Origin: Capra hircus
Lineage: Eukaryota; Chordata; Mammalia; Artiodactyla; Bovidae
DNA: 64,000 nucleotides
Direction of reading: 5' to 3'
Assembly (NCBI RefSeq): GCF_001704415.2
Contig: NC_030811.1
Location: 53,123,591-53,187,590 of the forward strand
Shown here: piece by piece, positions 11,300 to 22,243 of the stretch
Numbering within the stretch: the stretch's first letter is position 1
Layout: each line of letters opens with the position of its first letter
The notes under the pieces: model-generated
Told to the model about the DNA's origin: nothing
Databases searched by the model: none
What the model saw: the letters and a program-made list of their open reading frames with translations, nothing else
Program-made: the position numbers and the translations under genes

Positions 11300-13490
11300 A
11301 TGGAGAAGGAAAGAGAGAAGCTCTGTACAATCAGCAAAAACAAGACCAGGAGCTGACTGTGGCTCAGATTATGAACTCCTTATTGCCAAATTCAGACTGA
11401 AATTGAAGAAAGTAGGGAAAACCACTAGACCATTCAGGTATGACCTAAATAAAATTCCTTATGACTATACAGTGGAAGTGAGAAATAGATTCAAGGGATT
11501 AGGTCTGATAGACAGAGTGGCTGAAGAACTATGGATGGAGGTTTGTCACATTGTACAGGAGACAGGGATCAAGACCATCCCCAAGAAAAAGAAATGCAAA
11601 AAGGCAGAATGGTTTTCTGAGGAGGCCTTACAAATAGCTGTGAAAAGAAGAAAATCAAAAGGCAAAGGAGAAAGGAAAGATACACCCATTTGAATGCAAA
11701 GTTCCAAAGAATAGCAAGGAAAGATAAGAAAGCCTTCCTCGGCAATCAATGCAAAGAAATAGAGGAAAACAATAGAATGGGAAAGACTAGAGATCTCTTC
11801 AAGAAAATTAGAGATACCAAGGGAACATTTCATGGAAAGATGGGCTCGATAAAGGACAGAAATGGTATGGACCTAACAGAAGCAGAAGATATTAAGAAGA
11901 GGTTGCAAGAATACACAGAGCTATACAAAAAAAGATCTTAATGACCCAGATAATCATGATGGTGTGAGCACTCACCTAGAGCCAGACAACCTGGAATGTG
12001 AAGTCAAGCAGGCCTTAGGAAGCACCATTACAAACAAAGCTAGTGGAGGTGATGGAATTCCAGTTGAGCTATTTCAAATCCTGAAAGATGATGCTGTGAA
12101 AGTGCTGCACTCAATATGCCAGCAAATTTGGAAAACTCAGCAGTGGCCACAGGACTGGAAAAGGTCAGTTTTCATTCCAGTCCCAAAAAAAGGCAATGCC
12201 AAATAATACTCAAACTACCACTCAATTGCACCCATCTCACACACTAGCAAAGTAATGCTCAAAATTCTTCAAGCCAAGCTTCAACAGTACATGAGCCATG
12301 AACTTTCAGATGTTCAAGCTGGTTTTAGAAAAGGGAGAGGAACCAGAGATACTGCAAACATCCACTGGATCATGGAAAAAGCAAGAGAGTTCCAGAAAAA
12401 CATCTACTTCTGCTTTATTGACTATGCCAAAGCCTTTGACTGTGGATCACAACAAACTGTGGAAAATTTTTCAAGAGATGGGAATACCAGACCACCTGAC
12501 CTGTCTCCTGAGAAATCTGTATGCAGGTCAAGAAGCAACAGTTAGAATTGGACATGGAACAACAGACTGGTTCCAAATCAGGAAAGGAGTACATCAAGGC
12601 TGTATATTGTCACCCTGCTTACTTAACTTATATGCAGCGTACATCATGAGAAATGCTGGACTGGATGAAGTACAAGCTGAAATCAAGAATGCCGGGAGAA
12701 ATATCAATAACCTCAGATATGCAGATGACACCACACTTATGGCAGAAAGCAAAGAATAACTAAAGAGCCTTTTGATGAAAGAGGAGAGTGAAAAAGTTGG
12801 CTTAAAACTCAACATTCAGAAAACTAAGATCACGGCATCCAGTCCCATTACTTCATGGCAAATAGATGGGGAAACAGTGGAAACAGTGGCAGACTTTATT
12901 TTGGGGGGCTCCAAAATCACTGCAGATGGTGATTGCAGCCATGAAATTAAAAGATGCTTGCTCCTTAGAAGAAAAATTATGACCAACCTAGACAGCATAT
13001 TAAGAAGCAGAGACATTACTTTGCTAAGAAAGGTCCATCTAGTCAAAAAAGCTATGGTTTTTTCAGTAGTCATGTATGGATGTGAGAGTTGGACTATAAG
13101 GAAAGCTAAGTGCTTTTCAACTGTGGTGTTGGAGAAGACTCTTGAGAGTCCCTTGGACTGTAAGGAGATTCAACCAGTCTATCCTAAAGGAAATCAGTCC
13201 TGAATATTCATTGGAAGGACTGATGCTGAAGCTGAAACTGCAATACTTTGGCCACCTAATGCAAAGACCTGACTCATTTGAAAAGACCCTGATGCTGGGA
13301 AAGATTTAAGACAGGAGGAGAAGGGGACAACAGAGGATGAGATGGTTAGATGGCATTACCAACTCGATGGACGTGACTTTGAGTAAGCTCCGGGAGTTGA
13401 TGACCGACACGTAAGCCTGGCATGCTGCAGTCCATGGGATCACAAAGAGTCTGACATGACTGAGTGACTGAACTGAACTAAACTGATTAC
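11300..13490 (+). mobile_element. BovB LINE, 5'-truncated, frame broken
   Basis: About 2.2 kb from the end of the endonuclease domain to the 3' terminus. Broken frames give the linker (KKVGKTTRPFRYDLN), the RT core (DVQAGFRKGRGTRD, CFIDYAKAFDC, GVHQGCILSPCLLNLY, NLRYADDTTLMAE) and the tail (VVMYGCESW). Frameshifts include a 2-bp loss after AAAGCCTTTGACTGTG near 12443. A nonsense codon follows MAESKE near 12757. YADD itself is intact, but no continuous ORF2 remains. Confidence 0.95.
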
Positions 13491-13825
13491 ATAAGTTGAA
13501 ACACATTTTCCCACTACTTGCTGACTTACCTAAGTACCACTTTGTTTCCCTTGAAAAAGCAAAAGTGTTTTCATTTATTACTCAAGATTTTGGACCAGTG
13601 ATCCACAGAAACACTGCATACCTTCAGGATTTTTTGAGGGGGCGCGGTTCTCTTTTTTCTGGTGAATTTGGTTTGGGAGAGACTCGTATGCCATTTTCTC
13701 ATTGTCTCGGAATATACAAAACACCTGAACTTCTCAGCAGTTTCACTAATTCTGTGGGTGCTTAGGCTGCTGGAGCATACACCGCAGACATCTATCTGCT
13801 TTATTTACCCACCCCCACCTTTTTA

Positions 13826-14335
13826 AAAAAAAAAATATGTGGACCATTTTTCAAGTCTTTATTGAATTTGTTACAATATTGCTTCTGTTTCATGTTTTGT
13901 TATTTTGGCCCTGAGGCATGTGGGATCTTAGCTCCCCCACCGTGGATCTCACACCCACCCCCTGCATTGGAAAGCAAAATCTTAACCACTGAGCTGCCAG
14001 GGAAAGTGAAAGTCGCTCAGTCATGTCCGACTCTTTGCTACCCTATGGACCATAGAATCCGTGGAATTCTCCAGGCCAGAATACTGGAGTGGGTAGCCTT
14101 TCCCTTCTCCAGGGAATCTTCCAAACCCAGGGATCAAACCCAGGTCCCCCCATTGCAGGCAGATTCTTTACCAGCTGAGCCACAAGGGAAGCCCAAGAAT
14201 ACTGGAGTGGGTAGCCTATCCCTTCTTCAGTGGATCTTCCTGACCCAGGAATCCAACCAGGGTCTCCTGCATTACAGGCGGATTCTTTACTAACTGAGCT
14301 CTCTGGGAAGCCCCAGGACTGCCAGAGAAGTCCCT
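13826..14335 (-). mobile_element. CHR SINE, antisense, split by a Bov-tA SINE
   Basis: In reverse it reads GGGACTTCTCTGGCAG, then (after the insert) AAGATTTTGCTTTCC ... AGCTAAGATCCCACATG and a tail region near 13826-13900. The insert at 14004-14318 is bounded by CTGCCAGGGA (13994-14003) and CTGCCAGAGA (14319-14328), a 10-bp duplication with one mismatch. Confidence 0.85.
14004..14318 (-). mobile_element. Bov-tA dimer-type SINE, antisense, nested in CHR
   Basis: Reverse orientation. GAAAGTCGCTCAGTCATGTC is the tail end, and two SINE-like monomers follow, each with a B-box (GGATCAAACCCAGG; GAATCCAACCAGGG) and a head (TGAGCCACAAGGGAAGCCC; GAGCTCTCTGGGAAGCCCC). Confidence 0.9.
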
Positions 14336-15737
14336 CTTTATTCCTTTGAATCTATCAAATGTTCTTGCTCTTGATATTGCTTAATCCCTGTATACTTCTT
14401 CCCAAAGACATTGCATGTCTCATGCGCAGCTGGGCCTCATCTAATGTTATATTTCATATTAATTCTAAATTCTGAAAGTTTAGTCCTTTTTACCCTTCCT
14501 GCCTAAATAGCCTAAAACTGGTCTTAAAAATACTGTGATTGCAAGTTGAAGGATGACCCAACATGTTTCCGATAAGATCCTTCTTCCATCGCATTCACAA
14601 TTGCATAAGAAATCCTGTATGCACATTGCAGCCATATCAAGGGTCCTGGAACAGAAAGGGGAGCCCACCAGCGTCCTGCAGGGTGACCCAGGACTTCCTG
14701 AGCTCCCGCACTCACACAGCTTGTGCTGTCAGAATTCACAGCATCACTCCCTGGGGATTTTCAGGTAGTGCCCTGGCACCCTATTTGTAAAATGGAGCAT
14801 CATTTTGTTACCCAACTCTTCTCCATAAATTTGTATGTCTCCTGTTTTGATCTGAACCAGCTGACCTGCAGCGCCTTAAGTCTATTAATATCAGGCCTCA
14901 GCTTTAATAATAACAATGCTGTTACGTTAATGGTGACAGGCTGTGCCTTCAATAACAAGATTAAAGGCCTCAAAATTCAGTCACACCACATTTACTGGGT
15001 CAAACATCATGGCTCTATGGCAAAGGTGGCATAACCCCCAAGGAAGACTGCTTACACATGGTCTTTGTTTGCACAGGCCAGCAAACAAACAAAGTGCACC
15101 CCCCCACCGCATATCCTAATATTTAGTAGAGTCTTAGGTTTTAAACAACCAAAAAAAATGGTTCAAGAACATAATCATATTATTGGATCCTCAAATTCAA
15201 TTTTAGGAGAGTGATGTGATGATATTTACAAAGCCAACAGCTCTTTGCAAAAGTTGCAAACGACCACACCACCGTTTATACTCTTTGTTCCAGACGCACA
15301 GGCACATGTGACATTTGTTAAACTGTGGCCACTTCCCCAGCTGGAGCCCCGTGTGCAGATATTCCCCTCTGAAGGGCTTAGAGCACATGTGGACGCATAT
15401 GCATCCACTTTCCAGGTTGCCTTTCTTTTGATTTCCCTATAGTAGGGATGCCTCGAGGGCGACACAGCATGTACAGAAACCAAAACAGTTAATGAAAGAC
15501 ACAGTTATATAAACACCCCGAGGTGATCTCAGGTTTAAAATATTGCCAAAGTAAATTCAAAGAAACTCAGATGGGCCTTTTCTTCCTTATGAGCCCGCTC
15601 GTCTCGCCTCCTGACCTGTGACAGCACCCCGGATACAGCTTCTCTAACAATAAAACACCAGGCCAGGCACCTCGGTGCTTCCAGACCTTCTCAGATGGTA
15701 CTTATTGCTCCAGGGCAGCGTGGGACCCAGAACTCAC

Positions 15738-15869
15738 TTCAAAGGCTTGAAGCCACTTCTCCTGGTGGATGAATTTCACGCAGTCATTGCACTGCTTCTG
15801 GAAGTACTTTTTCTCCTGCTCATCCAACAAGCCAATTTGGAACAGGAATGATGGGTAGCCCTCTATGAT
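15738..15869 (-). CDS. CPVL: CPVL coding exon, seventh visible (IIEGYPSF to LQAFE)
   Basis: 132 bp, 44 codons, phase 0 at both ends. Acceptor CTCAG before ATC; consensus-like donor GAA|GTGAGT. Encodes IIEGYPSFLFQIGLLDEQEK, then KYFQKQCNDCVKFIHQEKW and LQAFE. This is the helical insertion after the nucleophile elbow in S10 enzymes. The paired Cys (QCNDC) correspond to Cys in human CPVL. A degenerate CA tract starts about 90 bp upstream of the acceptor. Confidence 0.95.
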
Positions 15870-15959
15870 CTGAGGAGAAAAGAGGCAAACACAGACACAA
15901 CAGGGAGAGAAAGGGATGTGAGGGGAGCCCGTCTGCTTGAGAAGTAACTCTCTGTAACT

Positions 15960-16240
15960 TGTTAATTAGCGGAGCAGGACAACACACACACAACCCACAC
16001 ACAACACACACAATGCGTACACAACACTCCACACCCACACAGACATAAAAATACAAACACACAAACATACGTCACAGGCATCACCTACCACACAACATAT
16101 GCAAATACATCACACAAACACACATGCACACATATACCACATAACCACACAACACACACACACACCCATATAACACATACATATACAAAATACACACAAA
16201 CACACCAAGCGCAGGCACACACACACACTGACACTTGCAC
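15960..16240. repeat. Degenerate (CA)n tract
   Basis: About 280 bp of CA-rich sequence on the plus strand with ACACAC runs broken by single changes (CACACACAACCCACAC, ACACACCCATATAAC). In the CPVL transcript it reads UG/GU-rich and sits upstream of an acceptor. Confidence 0.9.
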
Positions 16241-16390
16241 CCACAGCCAACCTAGGCTGACACAGTAAGTTGACGCCATAGACCATCTGGTAAAAATTAG
16301 AAGATTTAAATTATTAGAAAGCCATTCGAGCAACAGTATTTCCCTTTATGAAGTTAGGTCTCTAGGGTTGAGAGGAGCCTCTGTCTGACT

Positions 16391-16526
16391 AAGGAGAAGG
16401 AAATGGCAACCCACTCCAGTGTTCTTGCCTGGAGAATCCCTGGGACAGGGAAGCCTGGTGTGCTGCCGTCTATGGGGTCGCACAGAGTCGGACACGACTG
16501 AAGCAACTTAGCAGCAGCAGCAGCTG
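16391..16526 (+). mobile_element. Bov-A2 SINE monomer with (AGC)n
   Basis: GGAGAAGGAAATGGCAACCC to GTCGGACACGACTGAAGCAAC, then CAGCAGCAGCAGC. This is the right-hand monomer of Bov-A2. It begins about 64 bp past the donor of the 16590-16712 exon (transcript sense), antisense to CPVL. Confidence 0.9.
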
Positions 16527-16589
16527 TCTGATTAAAGGGGATTGCATCTCCTTAAGGAACAAAATGGAAAGGAAAGAAGAGCCACCTAC

Positions 16590-16712
16590 CGACTTGGGAT
16601 CAGAATATGCGTCTCCAAGAGCAATTCCCTTCAGGTTGATCTTCATGGTCGTCACAGGGTTGAGTGTGTGGATGTAGTGGGCAATGGCTGGCACATACTT
16701 CCCAGCGTAAGA
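16590..16712 (-). CDS. CPVL: CPVL coding exon, sixth visible, with nucleophile Ser
   Basis: 123 bp, 41 codons, phase 0 at both ends. Acceptor CTCAG; donor TCG|GTAGGT. It opens with SYAGKYVPAIAHYIHTLNP. Joined to the GE that ends the previous exon, this forms GESYAG, the nucleophile elbow of family S10. Later come KINLKGIALGDAYSDPKS; the G-x-x-x-GD-x-x-SDP stretch is also typical of the family. The catalytic Ser codon is therefore the first codon of this exon, and skipping it would remove the nucleophile while keeping frame. Confidence 0.97.
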
Positions 16713-17439
16713 CTGAGAAGGACAGACATTAAAACAAACCATCACATATCGGTGCTACTAAAATGGCACATTTAGGTGAATAAAAATCACAATCAAACAA
16801 GCAGGATTTCCACAAGACTTGCACCATGTATTTTATTCTTAACCTTACACTGCAAATTTCACAACAGCACTGAGCTCAGTCCCTTCTTTCTTTTGTCATC
16901 CCAAACAGTACCAAGTGACGTGCAAGTTACAGGTTAGAAGCACAAAAAATACTAAGTGAACATGCCCTAAGTGGACATTCTAATTTCTTTCCAAAAGAAA
17001 ATAACATGAACACCAGTGAACACAATTCTGCCATCCTTAGGGTTTCTCGCACCAGAAAGTTCCATTGCAAGTTTTATTAAAAAAAAAAAATCTAAAGGCC
17101 AAAGTTAAGATTTCAAAATCTGTATAATGATGCCAAAATTTGAAATCAATATGTATTAAAGGAAGAGGAAAAGGAAAAATATTTATTGGCCACTAGAATG
17201 GTCACTTGAACTTACCTCTGTTTTCAGCCTTTTACAGTAAAAGGCTCTTTTTAAATTTTGAAATATTTTGTGGACATGAACATGATAGTAATTCTTCTTT
17301 TAGATTATGCTGAAAAGAGCTATTATTGGTTGTGATATTTAAAAATAGTTCTGTATTCCTTCCATGAAAAAGCTGCCTTCCTGACATCTCCACTTGTGTG
17401 TCTAGTATTAAACTTCCTATGTTCAAAACGAAGCTCCAA

Positions 17440-18285
17440 CCCTCCAACCCTCCCTGCAGCCTCCCTTTCCATTACTGTTAACTTTGTTCTTCTAACTGCT
17501 CAGGCCAACACACTTGGTGCTATTCTTGTCCTCTTTCACTCAGACCTCACAAAAGTCCATCAGTGAATCTCATCAACTCTACCTAGTCTATCAAGGCAAA
17601 TGCGGAATCCAGTGTCTTTCCACATCCGTTCTTTATTACCTTGCCCCAGGTCACCATCATCTCTTGCCTAGATTCTTGCAATAGCCTCCTCAGTGGGCCT
17701 CTGTTTTTGCTCTTCCAGTTTAATTTCAAGACAGTGGTCTGTCAAATAAGATCAAGCAACTCCTCTGCTCAAACCCGCTAATGACTTCCCATCTCCCTCA
17801 AAGCAAAAGCCAAGTCCTTTTTCTGAGGCTGACATGATTTGGTCACTTCCCTCACCTTATCCTCTACTGTCCTCTTGCTCATCATCTCCAGCCCCTCTCA
17901 GACCAAATCTTAACTGTGATCTGCACTATTCCTTCCCTTGCATTCGTGGTTCCTGTCCCTGGGATGCTCTTTCCCCGATATCCGTCTGCTTACTCCCTCA
18001 CTTCCTTAAGGGAGGCTTTCTCAGAGTTGCCCTCCCTGGCCACCCTATCTAAAATTGTAACACTGCTTTTTGATATTTAGACTCCCTTTCTCTCCTTTTT
18101 CGTCTTAATCTTTATCATTCTCCAACAGACTTTTATTATCTTGTGTATTGTTATCCTCCACCCACACTAGAACAGAAGATCCATGAACACAGAGATATGT
18201 CTATTTTGTTTATGAATGTTTCCCCTGTGCCTGGTGCTGTGTTTTTGTGGGTGCTCAATAAACAGCTGCTGAATGAATGAATTTT
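17440..18285 (+). mobile_element. L2 LINE 3' end
   Basis: Long stretch of the L2 3' end: CTCAAACCCGCTAATGACTTCC, TGATTTGGTCACTTCCCTC, CCTGGGATGCTCTTTCCCC, then TGTGCCTGGTGCTGTG and the closing CTCAATAAACAGCTGCTGAATGAATG (18252-18277). Old and diverged. Confidence 0.85.
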
Positions 18286-18564
18286 GAATTAACTTACATG
18301 CCTTTGAGAATCAGCAATGCACATGTTTTAGATAGACTAGAGGCATTAAGTGGGTACCTATGGACCTGTAGAACTTTCACAGTATTTCCAAGGCTTTCCA
18401 GGGCTCCAAAGTTCACAGTCTGAGAATTCTGGAAAGTTTTCACTCTTATTCCATGCCACAATCATATGCTGGAGTTATTATTCCCATGTCAATGTAAGGA
18501 CACTGGGGCTCAAAGAAGCTAAGTGGTAGAGCCAGAATTAAACCTTGTCTGACTGTAGGAGTGA

Positions 18565-18872
18565 GTGAAAGTCGCTCAGTCATGTCTGACTCTTTGTGAC
18601 CCTGTAGTCCATGGAATTCTCCAGGCCAGAATACTGGAGTGGGTAGCCTTTCCCTTCTCCAGGGGATCTTCCCAACCCAGGATCGATCCCAGGTCTCCTG
18701 CATTGCAGGCAATTCTTTACCAGCTGAGCCACAAGGAAAGCCCAAGAATATTGGAGTAGGTAGCCTATCCCTTCTCCAGTGGATCTTCCCAACCCCTGGA
18801 TCAAACCCACGTCTCCTGTGTCTCCTGCCATTGCATACGAATTCTTTACCGCTGAGCCACCAGGGAAGCCCA
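18565..18872 (-). mobile_element. Bov-tA dimer-type SINE, antisense
   Basis: Reverse orientation with two monomers: GAAAGTCGCTCAGTCATGTC, then a B-box GGATCGATCCCAGG, CCACAAGGAAAGCCC, a second B-box GGATCAAACCCACG and the head GAGCCACCAGGGAAGCCC. Open frames on both strands across it are SINE-derived. Confidence 0.9.
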
Positions 18873-18879
18873 ATTTTAA

Positions 18880-19076
18880 AAGTGAAAGTGAAAGTCGCTC
18901 GGTCATGTCTGACTCTTTGAGATTCCATGAACTATACAGTCCATGAAATTCTTTAGGCGAGAATACTGGAGTGGGTAGCCTTCCCCTTCTCCAGGGGATC
19001 TTCCCAACCCAAGGATCGAACCTAGGTCTCCTGCATTGCAGGCAGATTCTTTACCACTGGCCTATCAGGGAAGCCC
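18880..19076 (-). mobile_element. Bov-tA SINE, antisense
   Basis: GTGAAAGTCGCTCGGTCATG (tail) through AAGGATCGAACCTAGG (B-box) to CTATCAGGGAAGCCCC (head). It follows the previous SINE in tandem after about 8 bp. Confidence 0.9.
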
Positions 19077-19227
19077 CAAATGTGGTTTGACCTATTCTGA
19101 ATCCTAAACCACCTCCAAACTATGAAAGAAGAATGTAATTTCCATAATTTATATAAAATCACCTCACTAATGAACTCCTCTTGTAATAATATTTAGGCAA
19201 AGTGTTGAATCAAACTGCACTCATGAG

Positions 19228-19448
19228 TGGGCTTCCCAGGTAGCACTAGTGGTAAAGAACCCACCTGCCAAAGCAGGAGATGTAAGAGATGCGGGTTCAA
19301 TTCCTGGGATAGGAAGATCCCCTGGAGGAGGACACGGCAACCCATTCCAATATTCTTGCCTAAAGAATCCCAAGGACAGAAGAGCCTGGGGGGCTACAGT
19401 CCAAAGAGTCTCAGAGTCGGACATGACTAAAGCGACTTGCACAGCACA
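19228..19448 (+). mobile_element. Bov-tA SINE
   Basis: Head GGGCTTCCCAGGTAGCACTA, B-box GCGGGTTCAATTCCTGGG, tail with GTCGGACATGACTAAAGCGAC. This is the subtype with GCACTAGTGGTAAAGAACC in the A-box region. Confidence 0.92.
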
Positions 19449-20694
19449 TACTCACGAGTACACTTTAACTTCCCTATGTGGTGTTATCAAGATGTGGTTA
19501 CATGTCTGAAATTTGGCTTGTATAATTTTGCTTTATTTTCTTTTTAGGGACAGTAAATGAATCAAGTAATATTTCTGTAACTTGATCCCAAAAAGCAAAC
19601 ATCTTTGAATACTCATTTCACTGGTAAAGATGTATTATATACTCTTCATTCAGTGGTGGTTTATCCTGCAACTTTTCTGTCAAAGGTATCATGATAGATA
19701 CCTGAGTAGACACAAAAATAAATAAATCACAAAATACAATTTCTTTGAAAAATACATTATGGAAAACTTGACTCAAATGTGATTAAGGCTAAGTTTACCA
19801 TTTTCATGGCTTATTATTTCCACCATGTGTACATTGCCCAGCACATACTAGGTACATAAAAAGACATCTGATAAATGAATGACTCATCTGACATTTCTAA
19901 ATATTTTTTTCTCTATTGGAAATTAGTACAAATGCTAAAAATGTATACCTTCCAGTGATGTTATCACTCAAGTTGTCTTGTTATAGGACCTGGCAATAAA
20001 ACCCCTCACTTGCCTTTTTCAGGGATAGAAGAGTGTATATTTTATAGGTAGTGATGACAAATCAAGACTAAAACAGTCACATTTTTATGGCACCTTCCCC
20101 CTTGCGATCATCATGTGTCTCTGAGATATATTCAGGCAGGAGATTAAGAAGGAACACCCTCTCAGTTTCTGAGCCTCTGCTATGAACAGGTTATTTCACT
20201 TACTCTAATGTGAGCCAATGTAAAGTTAACATTATCTTCCTGTATTTTAAAATCATGAAAACAAAGGTCTGTGCATTTCAGTCATGTGCCCACTTAGAAT
20301 TCTATCTGGCCTTCGCTGCCTCCACTCTTCCCATTTCTCACATCAAATCACATTTCAATCAACGGTCCTGAAATGACTGCGAGTCTCTGGTCCCCAAAAC
20401 TGCGACCCACTCTTGGATTTAGCCACTGCACACTTGCCAAGTGGATCACTTACAGAAAATAAGAAAGTGAAATGGGTAGTTTTATTTTGTTTTATTGGGC
20501 TTCCTGGGTGGCTCAGTGGTAATATATATCTATATCTATATCTATATCTGTCTGCCAAGAGATGCAGGTTCAATTCCTGGGTCGAAAAGATCCCCTGGAG
20601 TAGGAAATAGCAACCTGCTCCAGTATTCTTGCCTGGAAAATTCCATGGACAGAGGCGCCTGGCAGGCTATAGTCCAAGGGGTTGCAAAGAATCA

Positions 20695-22225
20695 AACATA
20701 TATCTACAGTCATCAAGACAGTATGGTACTGGCACAAAGACAGAAATATAGATCAATGGAACAAAATAGAAAGCCCAGAGATAAATCCACACACCTATGG
20801 ACACCTTATCTTTAACAAAGGAGGCAATATACAATGGAGAAAAGACAATCCCTTTAACAAGCGGTGCTTGGAAAACTGGTCAACCACCTGTAAAAGAATG
20901 AAACTAGAATACTTTCTAACACCATACACAAAAAGAAAATCAAAATGGATTAAAGATCTAAATGTAAGACCAGAAACTATAAAACTCTTACGGGAAAACA
21001 AAGAAAGAACACACTCTGACATAAATCACAGCAAGATCCTCTATGACCCCCTGCCAGAGTAATGGAAATAAAAACAAAAATAAACAAATGGGACCTAATT
21101 AAACTTAAAAGCTTCTTCACAATGAAGGTAACTATAAGCAAGGTGAAAAGGTAGCCTTCAGAATGGGAGAAAATAATAGCAAATGAAACTGACAAGGAAT
21201 TAATCTCCAAAATGTACAAGCAGCCCATGCAGCTCAAAACTAGAAAAATTAATGACCCAATCAAAAAGTAAGCCAAAGAATTAAACAGACATTTCTCCAA
21301 AGAAGACATACAGATGGCTAATAAACGCATGAAAAAATGTTCAAACTCACTCATTATCAGAGAAATGCAAATCAAAACCAAAATGAGGTGCCATCTCACA
21401 CTGGTCAGAATGACTGTCATCAAAAAGTCTACAAACAATAAATGCTGGAGAGGGTGTGGAGAAAAGGGAACCCTCTTACACTGTTGGTGGGAATGCAAAC
21501 TAGTACAGCCACTCTGGAGAAGACTGTGTGATTCCTTAAAAAACTGGAACTAGAACTGCTATATGACCCAGCAATCCCACTGCTGGGCATACACACCGAG
21601 GAAACCAGAATTGAAAGAGACACATGTACCTCAGTGTTCATCGCAGCACTGTTTACAATAGCCAGGACATGGAAGCAACCTAGATGTCCATCAGGAGACA
21701 AATGGATAAGAAAGCTGTGGTACATATACACAGTGGAATATTACTCAGCTATAAAAACGCACGCATTTGAGTCAGTTCTAATGAGGTGGATGAAACTGGA
21801 GTCTAGTATACAGAGTGAAGTATGTCAGAAAGAGAAACACCAATATAGTATATTAATGCATATATATATGGAATTTAGGAAGACAGTAACAACAACCCTA
21901 TATGCAAGACAGCAAAAGAGACACAGACATAAAGAACAGACTTTTGGACTATGGGGGAGAAGGCGAAGGTGGGATGATTTGAGAGAATAACATAGAAACA
22001 TGTATATTACCATATGTAAAATAGATGACCAGTGCAAGTTTGATGCATGAAGCAGGGCACTCAAAGCCAGTGCTCTGGGACAACCCAGAGGGATGGGGTG
22101 GGGAGGGAGGTGGGAGGGGGGTCAGGATGGGGGACACATGGCACCTGTGGCTGACTCACGTCGATGTGTGGCAAAACCCACCACAACACTGTAAGGTAAT
22201 TAGCCTCCAATTAGAATAAAAAAAA
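20695..22225 (+). mobile_element. L1 LINE, 5'-truncated, 3' end of ORF2 plus 3' UTR
   Basis: Starts within ORF2 and ends in poly(A) at 22218-22228. Broken frames read as the ORF2 C-terminus: VWYWHKDRNIDQWNKIE, the Cys-rich knuckle CWRGCGEKGTLLHCWWECK, then MFIAALFTIA-like and WYIYTVEYYSAIK. Stops near 21061 and 21269 break the frame, so it makes no enzyme. The 3' UTR holds a G-rich tract (22089-22133) and the closing CCTCCAATTAGAATAAA. Confidence 0.95.
22089..22133 (+). repeat. G-rich tract of L1 3' UTR
   Basis: Runs of three to six G (GGGATGGGGTGGGGAGGG, GGTGGGAGGGGGG, GATGGGGG) in close succession fit the four-run pattern for a G-quadruplex. G-rich polypurine tracts are known in mammalian L1 3' UTRs. 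Confidence 0.75.
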
Positions 22226-22243
22226 AAAGAATCAGACACGACT

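Larger units (their letters stand above)
9732..15737 (-). other. CPVL: CPVL intron between seventh and eighth visible exons
   Basis: 6.0 kb. 9732-10837 is unique sequence without recognised features; a minus-strand 150-codon frame at 9955-10407 looks random. Then come the head-to-head BovB pair (10838-13490) and a CHR SINE with a Bov-tA insert (13826-14335). 14336-15737 shows nothing recognised. Confidence 0.85.
15870..16589 (-). other. CPVL: CPVL intron between sixth and seventh visible exons
   Basis: 720 bp, more than half of it repeats: a degenerate CA tract (15960-16240) and a Bov-A2 monomer (16391-16526). The rest is short unique sequence. Confidence 0.9.
20498..22243 (+). mobile_element. 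Bov-tA SINE split by an L1 insertion
   Basis: 20498-20694 runs from GGGCTTCCTGGGTGGCTCAG to GGTTGCAAAGAATCA, and the last bases resume at 22235 as GACACGACTGAGC. The gap is a 1.5 kb L1 flanked by AAAGAATCA on both sides (20686-20694 and 22226-22234). A (CTATAT)n run at about 20523-20550 lies inside the tRNA-like part, between the A-box and B-box regions. Confidence 0.9.

Noticed and set aside
20682..21990. Series of plus-strand open frames that could look like a multi-exon gene
   Set aside because: They read as L1 ORF2 C-terminus broken by stops and end in an L1 3' UTR with poly(A) and a target-site duplication.
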